Shown here in pieces: positions 9,701-18,388 of a DNA stretch of 64,000 nucleotides. The stretch is from Arthrobacter sp. AFG7.2 (GTDB taxonomy: Bacteria; Actinomycetota; Actinomycetes; Actinomycetales; Micrococcaceae): positions 310,001-374,000 of the forward strand of contig NZ_PJMB01000001.1 in the NCBI RefSeq assembly GCF_002892835.1, written 5' to 3'. The notes below the pieces were generated by a model. It made no database searches. It was not told the DNA's origin and saw only the letters and a program-made list of their open reading frames with translations. Within the stretch, counting starts at the first letter, position 1; every line of letters begins with the position of its first letter. Both the position numbers and the translations under genes were made by a program.

Positions 9701-10134
9701 GCCCACGTTCGGGCGGGGGTGGTGCTGAGGCTCCTGTCCAGGCGGGCAGTGAAGCGGTCCCGGAGGGCGTCTGCAGCCAGGCGGCTGGGGGCCAGAATCA
9801 GCATCCGCTCAGGATCCACGCCGTCCCTCAGAGCCCTGGTGACTGCGGCTTCGACCAGTACGGTTGTTTTGCCCGTTCCCGGAGCGCCCGGCACCAGTAC
9901 CGGCCCTGCACCTTGAGCGACGTCAACAGCCGCCTGCTGGTCGGGTGACAGGAGTGGTTGCTCCGCGTGGACGTGGCGGGGCGGCAGCAGCCGAAGCCCG
10001 GCAGCTGCCGGGCTTTTCGGGTGCAGGCCGGTGCTGCCCGGGGCCCAGGTGCCTTCTGCGCCAAGGGCCTGGTCCTGCTCGGAATCATGCCGGTATTCGT
10101 CACGTGGGCCGGTGAAAGGGACTGTTACTGTCAC
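6787..10134 (-). CDS. adnA: ATP-dependent helicase-nuclease subunit AdnA
   Basis: The 1115-residue partner of AdnB. The N-terminal motor keeps Walker A (GAPGTGKTTVLVEA, about residue 80), but motif II reads VDDIQEANP rather than DEFQD and motif III is TFSPDTVVQGFRGA. That matches a weaker or accessory motor. The C-terminal nuclease shows SPSKVETVQKSPLDWF, LGTLVHAIAQEL, GQVDRLEIDGDG and VIVDVKTGKRQPG (about 990), then LGAYQAAVL. Three cysteines close the chain (CRLPEVCPLC), as in iron-sulphur-stapled nucleases. The upstream position where relatives often have Cys (..CPL.W) is Ser here. The GTG at 10134 overlaps the stop of the alkyltransferase-like gene (GTGA), so the three genes are translationally coupled. 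Confidence 0.92.
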   Translation of the reverse strand: MTVTVPFTGPRDEYRHDSEQDQALGAEGTWAPGSTGLHPKSPAAAGLRLLPPRHVHAEQPLLSPDQQAAVDVAQGAGPVLVPGAPGTGKTTVLVEAAVTRALRDGVDPERMLILAPSRLAADALRDRFTARLDRSLSTTPARTWASYAFDVIRRAKAEGILPLARPPRLLSGPEQDLIIKELLEGHRLPGLELPWPADLEGALETRGFRQEVRQLFDRIIESGRTPEDLVRLGHECGRPDWIAAAALYAEYRDVLDLRMPEAFDPAGIITAARQIFQDSPAFLAAERERLQVILVDDIQEANPAVFELLADIAAGKDCYVTFSPDTVVQGFRGARPDLVAELPHLLSPDSLVLERPLRYAHRHAAAVAEAWLGVAGRISQRAGGQLARRLEQPGGKRPQGAVEAHLVPSAVHELRYVAQRILDQHINHGRELAQLAVIVRNGAQVSEFQRYLSGQGIAVRVPVAESAVRDEVAVRPLLDAFAIALDPALLTPEAAVSLLTSRIGGATSIELRRLRQSLRKEEILAGGGRTSDALLVEALLQPGALSTLGIEGRAARRAARMIQAGSRAAEEPGANAESVLWALWHSAGLGGTWTETALAGGPHGARADRDLDAMMALFHTAERYVDQMPGAGPEQFLEYLLNQELPMDTLAARAQVDDAVELMTPASAAGREWPVVIVAGLLEGVWPNTRLRGELLGSTLYSDAVEHGAGYALQRDPLSLLRDIRYDELRSFSTAVSRARELLVCTAVSSEDDQPSSFLDYVAPLAPGQDSRGFTAVERPMTLRALVAELRQYAQMDGRDAAQAEEAGRVLARLAKAEPPVPGAHPASWWGLPDLTSAEAVVPPGGTVFVSPSKVETVQKSPLDWFVQAAGGEAATDFARSLGTLVHAIAQELPDASGSEYVAELVRRWPALGMKDNWEGRLDFQRAESMVRKLAQYVLLMRGEGRSLLGVEQDFEVALGRIPIDDAEDREAVLRGQVDRLEIDGDGRLVIVDVKTGKRQPGKGELSRHPQLGAYQAAVLAGGFQDGPDSPGAPLPGGAVLAQLGTGAKNPAIQQQDPIDPQENWALDMVKEAAAVMGGSTFEARHDPAKGSHGGHGCRLPEVCPLCVRGRQVTE

Positions 10135-10547
10135 ACAGACATTCCATCATCAGCCACCGACAATCTATGCAGCCGCCGCTCCAGCTTGTCCGCAACGGCA
10201 TCGATCCTGTCGAATTCCTCCTCGGCCGGCGCCCAGCGTGCGGCTGTAAGGTCCACGCGCCAGCGGCCTTCTCCGGTGCGTTGGTATTCCAGGTAGCCGC
10301 CCAGCAGGGGCGTGCCCTCGGCCAGGTAGTTGCGGAGGGCTTCAGCCTCATGCCCTTCCGGAGCCTGGCCGTTGGCCTTTAGGACCCGCCACCAGGGCAC
10401 GCCGGTTCCGTAGCGGCTCATGACAGCGCCCACCTGCCTGGGGCCGCCGGAGCCAAGCAGCTCGGCGACGTCGCCGTACGCCACGGCCGATGCGGCCGGT
10501 ACCAGCTCCACAATGGCCAGTACCGCTTCCACGTACTCAATCCGCAT
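10131..10547 (-). CDS. Alkyltransferase-like protein (ATL), MGMT family without catalytic Cys
   Basis: A 138-residue protein with the DNA-binding domain of O6-alkylguanine-DNA alkyltransferases: a winged-helix region (SAVAYGDVAELLGSGGPRQVGAVMSRYG) then VPWWRVLKANG. In true alkyltransferases the motif is PCHRV; here Trp replaces the acceptor Cys, as in Atl1-type proteins. Those bind bulky O6-alkylguanine, flip it out and hand the lesion to nucleotide excision repair. It is therefore a lesion sensor rather than an enzyme. It is first gene of the adnA-adnB transcript, coupled by a four-base overlap. The ATG at 10547 has TACATT six bases upstream and no clear Shine-Dalgarno. Confidence 0.9.
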   Translation of the reverse strand: MRIEYVEAVLAIVELVPAASAVAYGDVAELLGSGGPRQVGAVMSRYGTGVPWWRVLKANGQAPEGHEAEALRNYLAEGTPLLGGYLEYQRTGEGRWRVDLTAARWAPAEEEFDRIDAVADKLERRLHRLSVADDGMSV

Positions 10548-10553
10548 TGATCC

Positions 10554-10559
10554 AATGTA
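10554..10559 (-). promoter_or_regulatory. -10 box of the ATL-adnA-adnB operon
   Basis: TACATT on the minus strand, six bases before the ATL ATG. It shares a 63-bp divergent gap with the exonuclease promoter. Confidence 0.5.
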
Positions 10560-10598
10560 GCCGCAGTGGCGCTCCGCGGAATTGTCGGTGGTGCCGTT

Positions 10599-10604
10599 TA
10601 GCGT
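10599..10604 (+). promoter_or_regulatory. -10 box of the exonuclease gene
   Basis: TAGCGT, six bases before the ATG at 10611; no ribosome binding site between them. Confidence 0.5.
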
Positions 10605-10610
10605 TGACGT

Positions 10611-11321
10611 ATGAGCACCTGGAACACCCTTCCCCGCGCAGCGTTCGACCTGGAAACCACGGGCCGCAACTCGCGGGCTGCACGCATAGTCACAGCCTCC
10701 GTCACCGTGGTGGACCACAACGGCGACGTCATTAAGGAACATGAATGGCTGGCCGATCCCGGTGTTGAAATTCCCACTGAAGCCAGCGATGTGCATGGCG
10801 TCACCACCGAAAAGGCCCGGCGGGAGGGAAGGCCTGCGCACGAAGTCACCCGGGAGCTTGCCGCAGTCCTGCAGGACCTGTTCGATACCCATATCCCTGT
10901 CATTGCGTTTAACGCCAGCTACGACTTCACTGTCCTGGCCGCCGAGTCAGCACGTTACGGGGTACCGCAACTCAGCCGGTTTCCGGTCCTGGATCCCTAC
11001 ATCATGAACAAGCAGGTGGACCGCTACCGGAAAGGCAAGCGCACCCTGACCGCACTGTGTGAAGAGTACGGCGTGGTCCTGGACAATGCCCACACCTCGG
11101 CTGCCGATGCCCTTGCCACCTTGCGGGTCCTGGACGCAATGGCCGGGAAATTCCCCAAGCTCATGATGCCCGCCAGCCAGCTTCACCAGCTCCAGGTGGA
11201 GTGGGCCGTCAGCCAGGCCGCTGACTTCCAGGGCTACCTCCGCAAAACCAAGCCTGCTGCCGTCATAGAGGGTGACTGGCCGGTGCTCCCCCCGCAGGAC
11301 GCCAGCGTGGGCGGCTTCTGA
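10611..11321 (+). CDS. DnaQ-like 3'-5' exonuclease (DEDDh family)
   Basis: A 236-residue exonuclease of the polymerase III epsilon superfamily. All DEDDh acidic motifs are present: FDLETTG at about residue 12 (Exo I), FNASYDFTVL near 100 (Exo II) and HTSAADALAT near 163 (Exo III, with the general-base His). The C-terminal 60 residues lie outside the nuclease fold and lack a recognisable domain. It removes nucleotides from 3' ends of single strands or mispaired termini. Standing alone beside adnAB and away from any polymerase gene, it is more likely a repair or RNA/DNA-trimming nuclease than the replicative proofreader. It is transcribed divergently from the ATL-adnA-adnB operon. Confidence 0.9.
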   Translation: MSTWNTLPRAAFDLETTGRNSRAARIVTASVTVVDHNGDVIKEHEWLADPGVEIPTEASDVHGVTTEKARREGRPAHEVTRELAAVLQDLFDTHIPVIAFNASYDFTVLAAESARYGVPQLSRFPVLDPYIMNKQVDRYRKGKRTLTALCEEYGVVLDNAHTSAADALATLRVLDAMAGKFPKLMMPASQLHQLQVEWAVSQAADFQGYLRKTKPAAVIEGDWPVLPPQDASVGGF

Positions 11322-11655
11322 CCTGGCCGCTGCTCCTGCCCCTGCCCTGCGAGGCAAGTCACAGTAACAGGACTTCATAGAGTGGCCGAGGAAATTGGCC
11401 CCTGCGTTCGGCCAAGCCCCGCCCAGCCCAGTCGGGAGCAGCAGGCTTAGCCGCCACGGCGAAAGATTCTTTGGCCCTGCCGGCGCGCGCCGCTTACTTG
11501 TTCGGATATGGGCAGTCAAAGCGGAAGTGAGAGAATAAAGTTTTGCAGTCACCCCTGCCTTTGCCGTGCTCGAACAGCGCCGGGCAGGTGCAGGCGCCAC
11601 CCAGCGCAGCCTTGCGGCCCGGTTGACTCATGACTTAGATGAAAGTGACAACTTG
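11322..11655 (+). other. Intergenic region before the amino-acid ABC operon
   Basis: Between the exonuclease and the transporter operon there are 334 bases without a convincing gene. A long open frame on the opposite strand is only a continuation of the antisense of the exonuclease gene. TTGACT near 11623 and TTAGAT near 11635 lie upstream of the transporter start but are not properly spaced as a -35/-10 pair. I see no tRNA, repeat or strong hairpin. Confidence 0.5.
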
Positions 11656-12591
11656 ATGAAAATCAAAGCGATGAAGTGGCTGACCACGGCTCCCGTGGCA
11701 CTCGCCCTGGCTGCCTCCCTCGCGGCGTGCGGCTCAGGGTCTGCAGAGCCTGCGGGAACCCCCACGGACGCCCTCGCCGGCAGTGACCAGCAGACGCTGG
11801 ACAAGTACACCACCGCAGACGTCACCCCGATCGACCAGATTGACAAGACCAAGCTTGACCTCAACACCGAGGGCAAGCTTGAGGTGGGAACCCTGTCCGA
11901 CGCCCCGCCGAACATCTTCATTGATCCCTCCGGCAAATTCACCGGCTACGACAACGAGCTGCTGCGTGCGGTCGCCGGCAAGCTCGGCCTCGAGGTCGAA
12001 TTCGTCGCCACTGACTTTTCTGCACTCCTCTCCCAGGTGCAGACCAAGCAGTTCGACGTCGGATCCTCGTCCATCTCCACTACGGACGCCCGCCGCCAGA
12101 ACGTCGGCTTCACCAACGGCTACGACTTCGGCTTCATGGCAGTAGTAGCCAAGACCGACAGCGACGTCAAGGGCTTCGCCGACCTCACCGGCGACCTCCG
12201 GATCGGCGTCGTCCAGGGCACCGTCCAGGACGACTACGTCACCAACACCCTCAAGCTCGAGCCGATCCGCTTCCCGGACTACGCCACCGTCTACGCCAAC
12301 GTGCGCAACGGCCAGGTGGACGCCTGGGTGGCACCGTCCCAGCAGGCCACCGGCCAGGTCAAGGAAGGCGACGGCACCGTCATCGCCGAGTCCGTGGTCA
12401 ACACGCAGAACTTCACTGCCTACGCCGTGGCCAAGGACAACCAGCCGCTGATCGACGCGCTGAACTCCGGCCTGGACGCCGTTATCGCTGACGGCACCTG
12501 GTCCAAGCTGACCAAGGAGTGGTACCCGGACCGCGAGATGCCTGCCGACTGGAAGCCGGGCAGCAAGGCCGCCACGGTTCCGCAGAGCTGA
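11656..12591 (+). CDS. Amino-acid ABC transporter substrate-binding lipoprotein
   Basis: A 311-residue extracellular solute receptor of the polar amino-acid family (SBP_bac_3). It has a short basic n-region (MKIKAMKWL), a hydrophobic stretch and a lipobox ending SLAAC at about residue 24, so the mature protein would be lipid-anchored outside the membrane. The bilobed domain begins near GKLEVGTLSDAPP and contains FVATDFSALLSQVQ and FDVGSSSISTT. The start at 11656 gives the signal peptide; a later in-frame ATG (11671, MKWL) is possible. It leads an operon with one permease and one ATPase. Ligand specificity cannot be read from sequence; glutamine- or cystine-like substrates are typical of the family. 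Confidence 0.88.
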   Translation: MKIKAMKWLTTAPVALALAASLAACGSGSAEPAGTPTDALAGSDQQTLDKYTTADVTPIDQIDKTKLDLNTEGKLEVGTLSDAPPNIFIDPSGKFTGYDNELLRAVAGKLGLEVEFVATDFSALLSQVQTKQFDVGSSSISTTDARRQNVGFTNGYDFGFMAVVAKTDSDVKGFADLTGDLRIGVVQGTVQDDYVTNTLKLEPIRFPDYATVYANVRNGQVDAWVAPSQQATGQVKEGDGTVIAESVVNTQNFTAYAVAKDNQPLIDALNSGLDAVIADGTWSKLTKEWYPDREMPADWKPGSKAATVPQS

Positions 12592-12607
12592 TTGAGCCAG
12601 GACGTTT

Positions 12608-13372
12608 ATGGATCTCCTTGACCAGCTGGCTGACACTTTCTTCAACTGGGAGGAAATGGCGAAAGTCATTCCTGCCCTGCTCATGGTGGGCTTGCCCAAC
12701 ACGCTGATTCTGGCCGTAGCTTCCGGCATCCTGGGTTCCGTGCTGGGGCTCGCGCTGGCCATGATGGGCATCTCCCGGAATGCGGGAGCCCGGTGGGTGG
12801 CACGCATCTACACCGACATCTTCCGTGGCCTCCCCGCCATCCTGGTGATCCTGGTCATCGGCATCGGACTCAGCCCCATCGCCCGGGAAATCACCGGGTC
12901 CAGGAACCCGTACCCCCTGGGCATCCTGGCCCTGACCTTGATTGCAGCCGCGTACATCGGAGAAATCTTCCGTTCCGGCATCCAGAGCGTGGAGAAGGGC
13001 CAACTCGAGGCGTCCAGGGCGCTCGGGTTCAGCTACGGCAGTTCCATGCGCCTGGTGGTGGTGCCGCAGGGCATCCGGCGGGTCCTGCCCGCCCTGGTGA
13101 ACCAGTTCATCTCGCTGTTGAAGGACTCCTCGCTGGTGTTCATGCTCGGGCTGGCTGCCTCTGACCGGGAGATCTTCCGGATCGGAAATGACGCCATGGC
13201 CAACACGGGAAACCTCTCACCGCTGGTTGCGGCTGGTGTCCTGTACCTGATCCTGACAGTGCCGCTGACGCACTTCGTGAACTTCATCGACAACCGGCTG
13301 CGGACCGGCAAGCCGGAAAAGAAGGAACCGGATGAGCTGGCAGCACCTATCGGCAAGGGGGCTCAGGCATGA
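12608..13372 (+). CDS. Amino-acid ABC transporter permease
   Basis: A 254-residue inner-membrane subunit of the HisM/GlnP type with about five hydrophobic segments. It has the cytoplasmic EAA coupling loop [24 protein letters not shown] region (about 137-160), which docks on the ATPase. The charged C-terminus ([10 protein letters not shown]) is cytoplasmic. It starts 16 bases after the receptor stop, and its end overlaps the ATPase start by four bases (ATGA), so permease and ATPase are coupled. With only one permease gene in the operon, the transporter is expected to use a permease homodimer. Confidence 0.92.
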   Translation: MDLLDQLADTFFNWEEMAKVIPALLMVGLPNTLILAVASGILGSVLGLALAMMGISRNAGARWVARIYTDIFRGLPAILVILVIGIGLSPIAREITGSRNPYPLGILALTLIAAAYIGEIFRSGIQSVEKGQLEASRALGFSYGSSMRLVVVPQGIRRVLPALVNQFISLLKDSSLVFMLGLAASDREIFRIGNDAMANTGNLSPLVAAGVLYLILTVPLTHFVNFIDNRLRTGKPEKKEPDELAAPIGKGAQA

Positions 13373-14106
13373 CCGAATTCGCTTCCGGAACCCTGACCGG
13401 AAAGAACCTGCATCTTTCGTTTGGCCACAACCACGTTCTCCGCGGTATTGACCTGCACGTGGAGAAGGGCACCACGGCCTCCGTGATCGGGCCTTCGGGA
13501 TCAGGCAAGTCCACGCTGCTGCGGGTCATGAACCGGCTGATCGAACCCGACCAGGGCGACATCCTTTTGGACGGCCGGTCCGTTCTGAAGGACAACCCTG
13601 ACGAGCTCCGCCAGCGCATCGGCATGGTGTTCCAGCAGTTCAACCTGTTCCCGCACAAGACGGTGGTGGACAACGTGTCCCTGGCGCTGCGGAAGCTCCG
13701 GAAGCTGTCCAAGGAGCAGGCACGTGCCGAGGCGCTGGAGCAGCTGGACCTGGTAGGCCTGAAGCACAAAGCTGACGCCCGCCCGGCGAACCTTTCCGGC
13801 GGGCAGCAGCAGCGTGTGGCTATTGCCCGGGCCCTGGCCATGAAGCCGGAAGTCATGTTCTTCGATGAGGCCACGTCAGCCCTGGACCCGGAGCTCGTCA
13901 AGGGCGTCCTGGCGCTGATGACGGATCTCGCCAAGGGCGGCATGACGATGGTCGTCGTCACGCACGAAATGGGCTTCTCCCGCAATGTCTCGGACACGGT
14001 GACGTTCATGGACGCGGGCGTCGTTGTCGAATCCGGGCCGCCCGAGCAGGTCTTTACTGCACCGCGCACGGACCGGCTCAAGGGATTCCTCTCGGACGTC
14101 CTCTAG
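13369..14106 (+). CDS. Amino-acid ABC transporter ATP-binding protein (GlnQ type)
   Basis: A 245-residue ATPase with Walker [10 protein letters not shown] (about 44-52), Q-loop MVFQQFNLF, signature [15 protein letters not shown], Walker [13 protein letters not shown] and the switch His in VVTHEMGF. These are complete and typical of the polar amino-acid uptake family. It energises the permease encoded just upstream and is the last gene of the operon. A strong hairpin follows within 15 bases. Confidence 0.95.
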   Translation: MTEFASGTLTGKNLHLSFGHNHVLRGIDLHVEKGTTASVIGPSGSGKSTLLRVMNRLIEPDQGDILLDGRSVLKDNPDELRQRIGMVFQQFNLFPHKTVVDNVSLALRKLRKLSKEQARAEALEQLDLVGLKHKADARPANLSGGQQQRVAIARALAMKPEVMFFDEATSALDPELVKGVLALMTDLAKGGMTMVVVTHEMGFSRNVSDTVTFMDAGVVVESGPPEQVFTAPRTDRLKGFLSDVL

Positions 14107-14117
14107 TACACAGACGG

Positions 14118-14190
14118 GAAATCCCCGCCTTTCAGACTCTTCCCCCTCGCGTGCAGCGGGGATTTGTCCGAAGGGCGGGGATTTCTTTTG
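14118..14190 (+). terminator. Terminator of the amino-acid ABC operon
   Basis: GAAATCCCCGCC at 14118-14129 pairs perfectly with GGCGGGGATTTC at 14174-14185, followed by TTTTG. The 44-base loop carries a third copy of the GCGGGGATTT motif, giving an alternative inner fold. It may also stop hemL transcription from the other side. Confidence 0.75.
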
Positions 14191-14275
14191 TGCCACCGCC
14201 GGGATGGTCCCACGCCCGCAGGGTTCCCTGGCCGCGCTTGCGGGGCCAGGGTGCGGGTCGGGACCGACGCCGGAA

Positions 14276-15607
14276 CTAGCCTTGCGCCGCGGCCGCGGCT
14301 TTCGCTGCGGCCGGCAGTGCGTCAAAGATCCGGTTCATGGCGGCGTCGTCGTGGGCGGCCGAGAGGAACCATGCTTCAAAGACCGACGGCGGCAGGTACA
14401 CCCCGGAATCCAGCATCGAGTGGAAGAACGGGGCGTAGCGGAAGCTCTCCTGCGCCTGGGCGTCGGCGTAGTTGTGCACGCCCCGCGCAGACGTCCCGAA
14501 GGCCACCGAGAACAGGTTGCCCGCGAACTGGATTGAGTGATCCACTCCGGCGGCATCCAGGGCGCTGGACAGTGCCGAGGAAAGTTCCAGCGAGCGGACA
14601 TCGATGAAGGAGTAGACGTCCCGGGTGGCGTGTGTGAGTGTGGCCACGCCGGCCGCCATGGCTACCGGGTTTCCGGAGAGCGTTCCGGCCTGGTACACGG
14701 GACCGGTGGGGGCGAGGTAATCCATGACGTCGGCACGCCCGCCGAGCGCCGCCGTCGGCATTCCACCGCCGATGACCTTGCCGAAGGTGAGCAGGTCCGG
14801 GGTCCAGGGCTCGGTTGCATCCGGCGCGCCGCCGGTGAGGCCCCAGTAGCCGGAGTAGCCGGTGCGGAAACCGGTGAGCACCTCGTCCACGATGAGCAGC
14901 GCCCCGTGTTCACGGGTGATGCGGGACAGGCCGAGGTTGAAGCCCTCTTCGGGGGTCACTACGCCCATGTTCGCCGGGGCTGCCTCGGTGATGACGGCGG
15001 CGATGTTGGGGCCATGGGTGGCGAAGGCTTCCTTGACGGCGGTGAGGTCGTTGTACGGCAGCACCAGCGTTTCGGCCGTCGTGGCCTCGGTGACACCGGC
15101 TGAGCCTGGCAGCGCGAGCGTTGCCACACCGGAACCGGCGGCGGCAAGGAGGCTGTCCAGGTGCCCGTGGTAGCAGCCTGCGAACTTGACGATCAGGTTC
15201 CGGCCAGTGAAGCCACGCGCCAGGCGCACGGCTGTCATGGTGGCCTCGGTGCCGGTAGACACCATCCGGAGTCGTTCGACGGCGGGTACGCGTTCCTTGA
15301 CAATTTCAGCCAGGTTGGCCTCGTCCGGGGTAGAGGCTCCAAAGGACAGGCCACGGTCCACGGCTGCGTGGACCGCCTCCAGCACGGCGGGGTGTGCGTG
15401 GCCCAGCAGCGCAGGGCCCCAGGAGCAGACCAGGTCCACGTATTCGTTGCCGTCGGCGTCCGTGAGGTACGGCCCCTTGGCGGAGACCATGAAGCGCGGC
15501 GTTCCGCCCACGGACCCGAAGGCGCGCACCGGCGAGTTGACCCCGCCCGGCATGAGCTGGCGCGCGCGGTCGAAAAGTTCCTCGTTGCGAGGGTTGCTGG
15601 AAGTCAT
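14276..15607 (-). CDS. hemL: Glutamate-1-semialdehyde 2,1-aminomutase HemL
   Basis: A 443-residue PLP enzyme that converts glutamate-1-semialdehyde to 5-aminolevulinate, the second step of the C5 heme route. It has [17 protein letters not shown] at the N-terminus, the phosphate-binding [14 protein letters not shown] region, DEVLTGFR and the Schiff-base Lys in [11 protein letters not shown] (about 273). The ATG at 15607 follows AGGAACC, a fair ribosome binding site; the longer upstream frame is unsupported. It is the last gene of the minus-strand heme cluster, 46 bases after the broken oxidoreductase. Confidence 0.96.
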   Translation of the reverse strand: MTSSNPRNEELFDRARQLMPGGVNSPVRAFGSVGGTPRFMVSAKGPYLTDADGNEYVDLVCSWGPALLGHAHPAVLEAVHAAVDRGLSFGASTPDEANLAEIVKERVPAVERLRMVSTGTEATMTAVRLARGFTGRNLIVKFAGCYHGHLDSLLAAAGSGVATLALPGSAGVTEATTAETLVLPYNDLTAVKEAFATHGPNIAAVITEAAPANMGVVTPEEGFNLGLSRITREHGALLIVDEVLTGFRTGYSGYWGLTGGAPDATEPWTPDLLTFGKVIGGGMPTAALGGRADVMDYLAPTGPVYQAGTLSGNPVAMAAGVATLTHATRDVYSFIDVRSLELSSALSSALDAAGVDHSIQFAGNLFSVAFGTSARGVHNYADAQAQESFRYAPFFHSMLDSGVYLPPSVFEAWFLSAAHDDAAMNRIFDALPAAAKAAAAAQG

Positions 15608-15653
15608 GGTTCCTATTCTCTCAGGTGACCGGCGTTGTGTTCCGCCGGGTGCT

Positions 15654-16404
15654 TCAGCTGCCGAGCAGTTCAGCAACACGCGGAGCCACGGCCGTACCCA
15701 GCAGCTCGATGGAGCGCATCATGGCGGAATGCGGCAGGGGCCCGTTGCTGTATTTAAGGTCGAAGCGGTCAACGCCCAGGTTCTGCTTGAGCATCACGAT
15801 CTTGCGCGCCACCGTTTCCGGCGAACCCACGTACAGGGCACCCTCCGGCGAGCACAGCGCATCAAACTCGCCCCTGCCGGCCGGCCCCCAGCCCCGTTCG
15901 GCGCCCAGCTTGCGAACGCACCTTGTCGAACAGCTCCAGTTTCTCCTCGAACAGGACTTCGTAGTCCGCCAGGTCAAGCCCAAACAGCGGAAAGGATTCA
16001 ATGAAGGAGCCGCGGCCCAGCATCACTTCAGCCCTGCCATTGGAGACGGCGTCCACGGTGGCGAACCTCTGGAACACACGGATGGGATCATCGGAGCTCA
16101 GGACTGTAACTGCCGATCCGAGGCGGATCCTGGAAGTCCGCGCCGCTGCGGCGGCAAGGAAGACCTCCGGCGCGGATACGGCATAGTCCTTGCGGTGGTG
16201 CTCCCCCACCCCGAAGGCGTGAAGTCCGACGGCGTCCGCCAGCTCCGCTTGTTCGAGCAGCTGGCGCAGCACCTGGGCATGGGGCTGCGGGCTTCCGTCC
16301 GGATCTGCGCCGACGTCGCCGAAGGTGTTGAGGCCGAGCAGGATCCGGTCTGCCGCCACGGGCGCCGTGGGGCCTTCCGGAGGGAGGGGGGTTGCTCCGC
16401 TCAT
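15654..16404 (-). pseudogene. LLM-class (luciferase-like) oxidoreductase, disrupted by internal deletion and frameshift
   Basis: Two halves of one flavin/F420-type luciferase-like monooxygenase lie in different frames. The N-terminal part starts at the ATG at 16404 ([12 protein letters not shown]), includes [35 protein letters not shown] and [17 protein letters not shown], and runs to [14 protein letters not shown] near 15915. The C-terminal part resumes in another frame at [18 protein letters not shown] and ends with VGSPETVARKI and the stop at 15654. Intact relatives are about 340 residues; roughly 100 central residues are missing at the junction and the frame is lost. The start overlaps the hemB stop by one base, so it was once part of the heme transcript. 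A sequencing or assembly deletion is an alternative. Confidence 0.82.
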
Positions 16405-17384
16405 CAGGACTCCTTCAGCCAGCCGGCCAGTTCGGCGGCCCAGTATGTCAGGACCATGTGGGCGCCCGCGCGCCGGATGCCCAGCACCGATTCGGTGATC
16501 GCGGCGCGCCTGTCGATCCAGCCGTTGGCGGCCGCGGCTTCGATCATCGCGTACTCGCCGGAGATCTGGTAGGCGGCCACGGGCACCGGGCACATGGCGG
16601 CGACGTCGGCCACGATGTCCAGGTAGCTCATGGCCGGTTTGACCATTACGATATCGGCCCCCTCGGCGAGGTCCAGTTCCACCTCGCGAAGCGCCTCTGT
16701 ACGGTTGCCGGCGTCCATCTGGTAAGTCCGCCGGTCCCCCTTGAGCTGGGAATCCACGGCTTCCCGGAACGGTCCGTAGAAAGCGGACGCATACTTTGCT
16801 GCGTAGGCGATGAGGGAGGTATTGGTGTGGCCCGCCTGGTCCAGGGCTGCGCGGATGGCGGCAATCTGGCCGTCCATCATTCCGGAGGGCCCCAGCATGT
16901 GGGCGCCTGCGTCCGCCTGGGCTACGGCCATCTGCGCATAGATTTCCACTGTGCGGTCATTATCCACATAGCCGTCGGCGTCCAGCACGCCACAGTGCCC
17001 GTGGTCAGTGAACTCGTCCAGGCACACGTCGCTCATGACCACCAGGTCGTCGCCCACCTCGGCGCGGACATCCCTGATTGCCTTGTTCAGGACTCCGTCC
17101 GGGTCAAGGGATGCCGTGCCCTCTGCGTCGCGGGTCTCGGGAATGCCGAACAGCATGATGCCGCCGAGGCCCAGGTCAACGGCTTCTGCCGCGGCCCGCT
17201 TCAAGGTATCCGCAGTGTGCTGGACAACCCCCGGCATGGACGTGATCGGGTTGGGTTCCGTCAGTCCTTCCCGGATGAAGGCCGGAAGGATAAGTTCTGC
17301 CGGCGCCAGCCGGGTTTCAGCCGTCAGACGGCGAATGGCAGGAGTGGTGCGCAGGCGGCGGGGGCGGTGGGTGGGGAAAGTCAT
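16404..17384 (-). CDS. hemB: Porphobilinogen synthase (5-aminolevulinate dehydratase) HemB
   Basis: A 326-residue TIM-barrel enzyme that condenses two 5-aminolevulinates to porphobilinogen. Both Schiff-base lysines are visible, in [17 protein letters not shown] and in [13 protein letters not shown]. The metal loop reads [14 protein letters not shown]: it keeps two of the three Cys of the zinc type, with Asp at the middle position. AAGGAC precedes the ATG at 17384. It lies between hemD (56 bases upstream) and the disrupted oxidoreductase (one-base overlap). Confidence 0.96.
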   Translation of the reverse strand: MTFPTHRPRRLRTTPAIRRLTAETRLAPAELILPAFIREGLTEPNPITSMPGVVQHTADTLKRAAAEAVDLGLGGIMLFGIPETRDAEGTASLDPDGVLNKAIRDVRAEVGDDLVVMSDVCLDEFTDHGHCGVLDADGYVDNDRTVEIYAQMAVAQADAGAHMLGPSGMMDGQIAAIRAALDQAGHTNTSLIAYAAKYASAFYGPFREAVDSQLKGDRRTYQMDAGNRTEALREVELDLAEGADIVMVKPAMSYLDIVADVAAMCPVPVAAYQISGEYAMIEAAAANGWIDRRAAITESVLGIRRAGAHMVLTYWAAELAGWLKES

Positions 17385-17440
17385 GGTCCTGTCCTTCGCT
17401 GTGGTTGGGCTGTTGGTGCATGGCGCGTGGTCCCGGCTCT

Positions 17441-18328
17441 TCAGGGTGGTTCGCCGGCTGCATTCCCTGATGTCCTTAGTGCCGCTGCGACTGCGGCAAC
17501 AAGCCCCGCGGGCGACGGCTCAGCCGCGACGGCAGCCACTGCCATGCCAAGCGCATCTGCCTGGTCCGCCGTCGAACGACCGATCGCTACAAGGCGGCAG
17601 CCGTGCAGGGGCGTGAGTTTGTGGAGGCGCCGCGCGGCGCTGGGCGAAGCCGCGATCACGGCGTCGATGCGTCCCGCGGCGAGTTCGGCGGCGGCAGTTG
17701 CCGGTGTCAGCAAAGAGTACGACGGCGGCCGCCCCTCCCCTGCCCCGTCTTCCGCTGGGACGGCGAGCCGGCGTTCCGCTGCCGCGGGGTAGTCGACCGT
17801 GCAATAGGCAGTTACGGCCGTCACGCTGCTTCCGGCTGCCGCGAGCCCCTCCGCAAGCCGCGGCGACGCGATGTCAGCCTGCGGCAGCAGAACCCTCCTG
17901 CCTGGTCCCTGCCATACCGCGAGGAGCCCTGCGGCTGACTGCTCGTCCGCAGGCGTCAGCGCCACCACCAGCCCCCGGGCTTCCAGGAGCCTGCACGTCG
18001 CAGCGCCCACGGCCGCAATACGGGTAGTCGGCGGGATCCAGCGGTCCAGCGGCACGCCGCGTTCAGCGGCTTTGGCTGCCAACACGTGGACCGTGGTGGC
18101 GCTGCTGACCACCAGCCAGTCATACGCTCCGGCCCCCAGCGCATCGCAGGCAAGGTCGAGGGCATGCTGGTCGGGAGCACGTTCAAAGTCGATCAGGGGC
18201 AGCACCAGCGCACTGGCACCGGCCTTCTGCAGGGCGCCCACGAGGGCCACGGACCGCTCCGGACTGCGCGTAACCAGCACGCGCACCCCGGCCAATGGTT
18301 GCCCCTGAGGCAGGGCAGCGTCAGGCAT
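17441..18328 (-). CDS. hemD: Uroporphyrinogen-III synthase HemD
   Basis: A 295-residue protein that cyclises and inverts ring D of hydroxymethylbilane. This family is poorly conserved. Supporting features are the opening [48 protein letters not shown], and [16 protein letters not shown] with the following [15 protein letters not shown]. The order matches the two-lobed family. Position between hemC and hemB strengthens the call. No clear ribosome binding site precedes the ATG at 18328. Confidence 0.9.
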   Translation of the reverse strand: MPDAALPQGQPLAGVRVLVTRSPERSVALVGALQKAGASALVLPLIDFERAPDQHALDLACDALGAGAYDWLVVSSATTVHVLAAKAAERGVPLDRWIPPTTRIAAVGAATCRLLEARGLVVALTPADEQSAAGLLAVWQGPGRRVLLPQADIASPRLAEGLAAAGSSVTAVTAYCTVDYPAAAERRLAVPAEDGAGEGRPPSYSLLTPATAAAELAAGRIDAVIAASPSAARRLHKLTPLHGCRLVAIGRSTADQADALGMAVAAVAAEPSPAGLVAAVAAALRTSGNAAGEPP

Positions 18329-18388
18329 TCTTAGACGCGCCCGCGCCGGGACCGCCGCGCGTGCAGGGTAGGCAGTGGCATGGCGGGA

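Noticed and set aside
10947..11600. A 217-codon minus-strand frame over the exonuclease gene and the following gap
   Set aside because: No recognisable domain, poor start context, and it is antisense to a gene with all DEDDh motifs.
11322..11655. tRNA or small RNA gene in the gap before the ABC operon
   Set aside because: No cloverleaf or strong terminator hairpin could be seen in either strand.
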